This document shows, piece by piece, positions 14,317 to 15,532 of a stretch of 15,532 nucleotides of DNA; within the stretch, counting starts at the first letter, position 1, and each line of letters begins with the position of its first letter. The DNA is taken from positions 1 to 15,532 of the forward strand of contig JAEYSS010000057.1 of assembly GCA_023434425.1 (NCBI GenBank), written 5' to 3'. The stretch comes from Pseudomonadota bacterium. GTDB taxonomy: Bacteria; Pseudomonadota; Alphaproteobacteria; Ferrovibrionales; Ferrovibrionaceae. Made by a program: the position numbers and the translations under genes. The notes beneath the pieces were generated by a model, which had not been told where the DNA came from, searched no databases, and worked only from the letters and a program-made list of their open reading frames with translations.

Positions 14317-15532
14317 ATGCCGCTGAATGAAATCCTGGCGCTCAGCTGCGTCGCGTCCTTCTTTGTCCTGCTCGCCCTCGGCATCCCGGTCGCCCTGACG
14401 CTGGCGATCAGCGGCTTCTTCTTCGGCTGGCTCGGCTTCGGCCCGCTGCTGTTCAACCTGCTGCCGGCGCGCATCTACGGCGTCACCGCCAATTACACGC
14501 TGATCGCCATCCCGCTGTTCGTCTTCATGGGCATGATGCTGGAGAAATCCCGCATCGCCGACGAGCTGATGGAGGTGATCGGGCATCTTTCCGGTGGCCT
14601 GCGCGGCGGCATGGGAATCGGCATCGTGCTGGTCGGCGTGTTGATGGGTGCGACCACCGGCATCGTCGGCGCCACCATCGTCACGCTCGGCCTGCTGACA
14701 CTGCCGACGCTGCTGCGCCGTGGCTACAACAAGAGCATCGCCTGCGGCACCATCTGCGCCTCGGGCACGCTCGGCCAGATCATCCCGCCCAGCACGCTGA
14801 TCATCCTGCTGGCCGACATCCTCGGCCAGTCGGTCGGCACGCTGTTTGCTGCCGCTCTGCTGCCTGGCATGCTGCTGGCCGGCATCTTCTGCATTTTTCT
14901 GCTGCTGCTCGGCATCTTCAAACCTGATCTGGTCCCGCCGATCCCGGCCGAGGAACGCTTCGCCATGAGCCGGCAGGAACTGCTGCGCAAAACATTTAAA
15001 GTGGGGCTGCCGCCGATCGCACTGGTGCTGGCGGTGCTCGGCTCGATCATCGGCGGCGTGGCGGCACCGACCGAGGCCGCCTCCATGGGTGCGCTTGGCA
15101 GCATCCTGGTCGCCGCCATCGCCGGGCGCTTCAACTGGAGCATGCTGAAGGAAACCGTCCAGGCCACCGGACGGATCACGGCCTCGATGATGTTCATCCT
15201 GATCTGCGCCCAGGTCTTCGCGCTGGCCTTCCGCGGGTTGCAGGGCGAGCAGCTGGTGCATGATTTTTTCAAGCTGGTGCCCGGCGGCATCGAGGGCGTG
15301 CTGTGGTTCATGATGGTGCTGATCTTCATCCTCGGCTTTTTCATCGAGTGGATCGAGATCAGCTACATCGTCGTGCCGCTGTTCCTGCCGGTGCTGCAGG
15401 CCGCCAATGTCGACCTGGTCTGGGTCGCGACGCTCATTGCGCTCAACATGCAGACGTCGTTCCTGACGCCGCCGTTCGGCTGGGCGCTGTTCTATCTGCG
15501 CGGCGTGGCGCCGCCGCAGGTCACCACGCTCG
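14317..15532 (+). CDS. TRAP transporter large permease, DctM family (FcbT3-like), partial
   Basis: Sodium-coupled transport subunit of the TRAP importer in the inner membrane. There are 405 complete codons before the right edge; relatives are about 425-450 residues, so only the last few tens are missing. Signatures: IPLFVFMGMMLEKS (65-78), TGIVGATIVTLGLLTLP (114-130), the central GYNKSIACGTICASGTLGQ (136-154) followed by IIPPS, and near the end FIEWIEISYIVVPLFLPVL and LNMQTSFLTPPFGWALFYL. These last blocks are typical of the FcbT3 branch, matching the receptor assignment. The ATG is 2 nt after the DctQ stop. TRAP permeases take up substrate with a sodium gradient, not ATP. No enzyme gene for the imported acid is visible before the window ends. 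Confidence 0.93.
   Translation, partial: MPLNEILALSCVASFFVLLALGIPVALTLAISGFFFGWLGFGPLLFNLLPARIYGVTANYTLIAIPLFVFMGMMLEKSRIADELMEVIGHLSGGLRGGMGIGIVLVGVLMGATTGIVGATIVTLGLLTLPTLLRRGYNKSIACGTICASGTLGQIIPPSTLIILLADILGQSVGTLFAAALLPGMLLAGIFCIFLLLLGIFKPDLVPPIPAEERFAMSRQELLRKTFKVGLPPIALVLAVLGSIIGGVAAPTEAASMGALGSILVAAIAGRFNWSMLKETVQATGRITASMMFILICAQVFALAFRGLQGEQLVHDFFKLVPGGIEGVLWFMMVLIFILGFFIEWIEISYIVVPLFLPVLQAANVDLVWVATLIALNMQTSFLTPPFGWALFYLRGVAPPQVTTL

Noticed and set aside
14116..15261. 381-codon minus-strand ORF opposite dctQ/dctM
   Set aside because: It is a shadow ORF, highly biased to Gln, Asp and Ala and lacking any motif, opposite conserved TRAP permease blocks.
1..15532. Mobile element, CRISPR, phage or defence island
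   Set aside because: No transposase, integrase, direct-repeat array, tRNA-bounded insertion or known defence gene was seen. Gene content and codon style are uniform across the window except for the short AT-rich LysR/SDR gap.

Overview
The window is high-GC bacterial DNA, densely packed with genes on both strands and with third codon positions mostly G or C. The gene families and codon preference suggest an alphaproteobacterium, plausibly of a Rhodospirillales-like lineage. That is inference, because no rRNA or other taxonomic marker is present. It reads as ordinary chromosomal housekeeping and metabolic sequence. I see no insertion sequence, integrase, phage gene, CRISPR array, tRNA or toxin-antitoxin pair, and no gap of 300 bases or more without a gene.

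Layout. (1) Bases 1-2061, minus strand: a class I/II PLP aminotransferase followed 12 nt later by a two-repeat nucleoside-recognition (Gate) membrane protein that runs off the left edge. (2) 2211-2681, plus: a 156-residue DUF2892-like membrane protein. (3) 2695-4454: a LysR regulator (minus) divergent from a short-chain dehydrogenase (plus), sharing a conspicuously AT-rich control region with inverted repeats. (4) 4467-about 6713, minus: an MdtD-like DHA2 exporter followed 3 nt later by a two-repeat membrane protein, with an imperfect 25-bp palindrome upstream. (5) 6956-9496, plus: a cyanide-insensitive-type cytochrome bd quinol oxidase operon (cioA-cioB plus a 44-codon DUF2474 small subunit) with overlapping genes and two hairpins in its leader. 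(6) 9474-11005, minus: a lipoprotein and an RluA-family pseudouridine synthase, the latter overlapping the small subunit tail to tail. (7) 11111-11614, plus: a GNAT acetyltransferase. (8) 11734-right edge, plus: a GntR/FCD regulator followed by a complete TRAP receptor, a complete small permease and a nearly complete large permease of the FcbT/TakP (2-oxoacid, lactate, aromatic acid) type.

How they work together: cioA, cioB and the DUF2474 peptide form one respiratory complex. The GntR protein most likely controls the organic-acid TRAP importer. The LysR protein most likely controls the divergent dehydrogenase. The exporter and its partner membrane protein are probably translated together. 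No convincing wholly new system was found. The most useful second-look items are the short bd-oxidase subunit, the internally duplicated membrane proteins, and several palindromes in divergent or leader regions.
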